13,618 nt of DNA from an uncultured Bacillota bacterium. GTDB lineage: Bacteria; Bacillota_I; Bacilli_A; RF39; UBA660. The notes below the pieces were generated by a model that saw nothing but the letters and a program-made list of their open reading frames with translations, made no database searches and was not told the origin of the DNA. Location of the stretch: the NCBI GenBank assembly GCA_947165195.1, contig CAMUZJ010000025.1, forward strand, positions 1-13,618, read 5' to 3'. Positions 12,459-13,618 of this stretch are shown piece after piece. The stretch's first letter is position 1. Every line of letters starts with the position of its first letter. A program made the position numbers and the translations under genes.

Positions 12459-13485
12459 ATTTTAACATCGCTAATTTTTCTAATGCCTCATCAAAAGTAG
12501 ATACTCCAATAATTCTTATTTTAAATTTCTTTTCTTTAGCAATTTTTAAAACCGTTTCATAATTTTCTCCCATTGGTACTAAAAACACATCTGCTTCACC
12601 ATGGACAGCACCAATCAATTTATGTTCTACTCCCCCAATTTCTCCGACATTTCCCAAACTATCAATCGTTCCAGTACCAGCAATTTTTAATCCTTTCGTA
12701 ATATCTTCTTTTACTAATTGATTATAAATCTCCAAAGTAGTTATTAATCCAGCACTAGGACCTGATTCCGTTTTTTTAAAATGAACAGCAATAGAAGGGT
12801 CTACTTCATAAAGTGGAAGATCCATTAAATAGATACCAAGGACTGAAAGATTTTCCATTTTATAAATAGGACATTCTACATCCAATTCTTCACCATTTCT
12901 TAAAACACTCACTTTTATTTTTACCCCTTCTTCTAAAGATTGGATATATTTTCGATAAAGAGAAGAATTTAGTTTTTGTCCATCCATTTCTAATATCTGA
13001 TCTTTTGCCCTTAATGGACAATCTAGGCTATCATGATTAACACTTACTACATAAGTTTTATTATCTACTAACGAAACATTTTTATTTGCCTTTGAATAAG
13101 CAACTTTTATAGCATTAGAATTAGCTATATCCAAACTTAATTTATTTCGAAATAAAATATCCTCTATATTATCATTTGAATCATATTTATAATCATCTAC
13201 AGAATTTCTTTCAAAACTAGGAATAATATAACTTAATAAATACGTTAATAAAACACCATCTGATTCTCTAACATAACTCAAATTAAAACTACCATTCGAT
13301 GAATAACTATCCTCTACTTCAACTCTTTTATCCATACTACTAATTCCACCACCAGTAATAATATAATAATTTACTGGATAAAAGCATAAAATACTAACAA
13401 GAATTAAACAAACTAAGTACTTATAATCATATTTTAAAAATTCAAAAATTGATATTTTTGCTTTCTTTAGCAATTTATAAAACAT
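12457..13485 (-). CDS. YlbL-like membrane-anchored PDZ/Lon-type serine protease
   Basis: A 342-residue predicted protease. One transmembrane helix (about 23-42) anchors the protein with its bulk outside. A divergent ~110-residue stretch follows. A PDZ-like segment is at about 140-205 (RAKDQILEMDGQKL is the typical PDZ phrase), then a Lon (S16) proteolytic domain at about 215-340. The catalytic Ser is S244 in ESGPSAGL and the Lys partner is K289 in GEIGGVEHKLIGA; no ATPase domain is present. This is the architecture of YlbL of Bacillus, an ATP-independent extracytoplasmic Lon-like protease. A GTG at 13494 is in frame, but AGGGTGA overlaps it and is spaced for ATG 13485, which is chosen. It has its own promoter and a strong terminator, so it is not part of the sigma operon. 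Confidence 0.92.
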   Translation of the reverse strand: MFYKLLKKAKISIFEFLKYDYKYLVCLILVSILCFYPVNYYIITGGGISSMDKRVEVEDSYSSNGSFNLSYVRESDGVLLTYLLSYIIPSFERNSVDDYKYDSNDNIEDILFRNKLSLDIANSNAIKVAYSKANKNVSLVDNKTYVVSVNHDSLDCPLRAKDQILEMDGQKLNSSLYRKYIQSLEEGVKIKVSVLRNGEELDVECPIYKMENLSVLGIYLMDLPLYEVDPSIAVHFKKTESGPSAGLITTLEIYNQLVKEDITKGLKIAGTGTIDSLGNVGEIGGVEHKLIGAVHGEADVFLVPMGENYETVLKIAKEKKFKIRIIGVSTFDEALEKLAMLK

Positions 13486-13502
13486 ATTATTCACCCTAAT
13501 TC

Positions 13503-13531
13503 ATTATAACAAAGAAATGGAGATTTATGAA
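13503..13531 (-). promoter_or_regulatory. promoter of the PDZ/Lon protease gene
   Basis: The -10 TATAAT (13503-13508) is extended by TGT (13509-13511). The -35 TTCATA (13526-13531) is 17 nt away. The -35 covers the start codon of the divergent plus-strand gene. Confidence 0.65.
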
Positions 13532-13618
13532 AAAAAGATTAATATTATTAAGCATTATCTTATTCCTTATTTTAATATTTTTAAATACCAATTCTCTTAT
13601 CAACACTCTACTAGAATA
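13527..13618 (+). CDS. start of a hydrophobic membrane protein, truncated by window edge
   Basis: An open frame starts at ATG 13527 with GGAG 4 nt upstream and runs 30 codons to the edge without a stop. It begins MKKRLILLSIILFLILIFLN, a charged start followed by a strongly hydrophobic stretch, then NTNSLINTLLE. This is either a signal peptide or the first membrane helix. It is the only plus-strand gene and is divergent from the YlbL-like gene, with 41 bp between the two starts. In Bacillus, ylbL lies close to ylbJ, which encodes a polytopic membrane protein. A YlbJ-like identity is possible but rests on neighbourhood alone. Confidence 0.7.
   Translation, partial: MKKRLILLSIILFLILIFLNTNSLINTLLE

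Noticed and set aside
1..13618. CRISPR array, toxin-antitoxin, phage or IS elements
   Set aside because: No spaced direct-repeat array, transposase, integrase or paired small toxin genes were found; the only mobile DNA is the intron remnant.

Overview
This is a low-GC Gram-positive (Bacillota-like) chromosomal segment. The evidence is the AT-rich codon and intergenic composition, AGGAGG-type ribosome binding sites, two lipoproteins with lipoboxes, a peptidoglycan enzyme (MurI), a YitT-family protein and an SigA-like sigma-factor family. UGA is used as a stop (both two-component genes end in TGA), so this is the standard bacterial code and not the Mycoplasma code. I cannot fix the genus. Every complete gene lies on the minus strand; only a truncated gene at the right edge is on the plus strand.

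Layout, right to left in the direction of transcription. 13527-13618 (+): start of a hydrophobic protein, cut by the window edge. 12457-13485: PDZ/Lon-type membrane-anchored serine protease (YlbL-like) with its own promoter and terminator. 9577-12360: an operon of three consecutive sigma-70 family genes, bounded by a good promoter (12379-12407) and a long hairpin terminator (9549-9596). 8848-9522: unrecognised membrane-anchored protein with its own promoter and terminator. 6680-8616: OmpR-type response regulator and sensor kinase, overlapping by 4 nt, preceded by a ~230-nt leader holding a precise 10-bp-spaced direct repeat. 5723-6592: YitT-family membrane protein that starts at TTG. 3872-5686: ribose-phosphate pyrophosphokinase then glutamate racemase. 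2355-3799: two tandem PlsC-type acyltransferases, the second with a ~78-residue internal insertion. 1419-2288: HSL-type alpha/beta hydrolase. 1177-1391: a 215-nt ORF-less remnant of a group IIC intron sitting exactly in the U-tract of the hydrolase terminator. 110-1142: two small cysteine-containing lipoproteins. 11-86: tRNA-Arg(CCG).

The most unusual element is the sigma trio. The three proteins are clearly homologous, but the residues that open and read promoters erode from the last gene to the first. The last (9577-10482) is nearly canonical. The middle one (10517-11473) lacks both tryptophans of the -10 melting wedge and has an insertion in its -35 helix-turn-helix. The first (11488-12360) lacks the tryptophans and the whole RERIRQIE recognition signature. 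They may read different promoters, or the divergent members may act as modulators. The second notable element is the intron remnant, whose deletion endpoints, retained domains V/VI and terminator-linked insertion site can all be read from the sequence.

Several start codons are moved here from the longest possible ORF, because the Shine-Dalgarno or promoter lies inside the longer reading frame (prs, yitT-like, response regulator, 8848-9522 protein, YlbL-like). No CRISPR array, rRNA, insertion sequence, phage gene or replication origin was seen. No gene-free stretch exceeds 300 bases; the longest is 1143-1418, mostly filled by the intron remnant.
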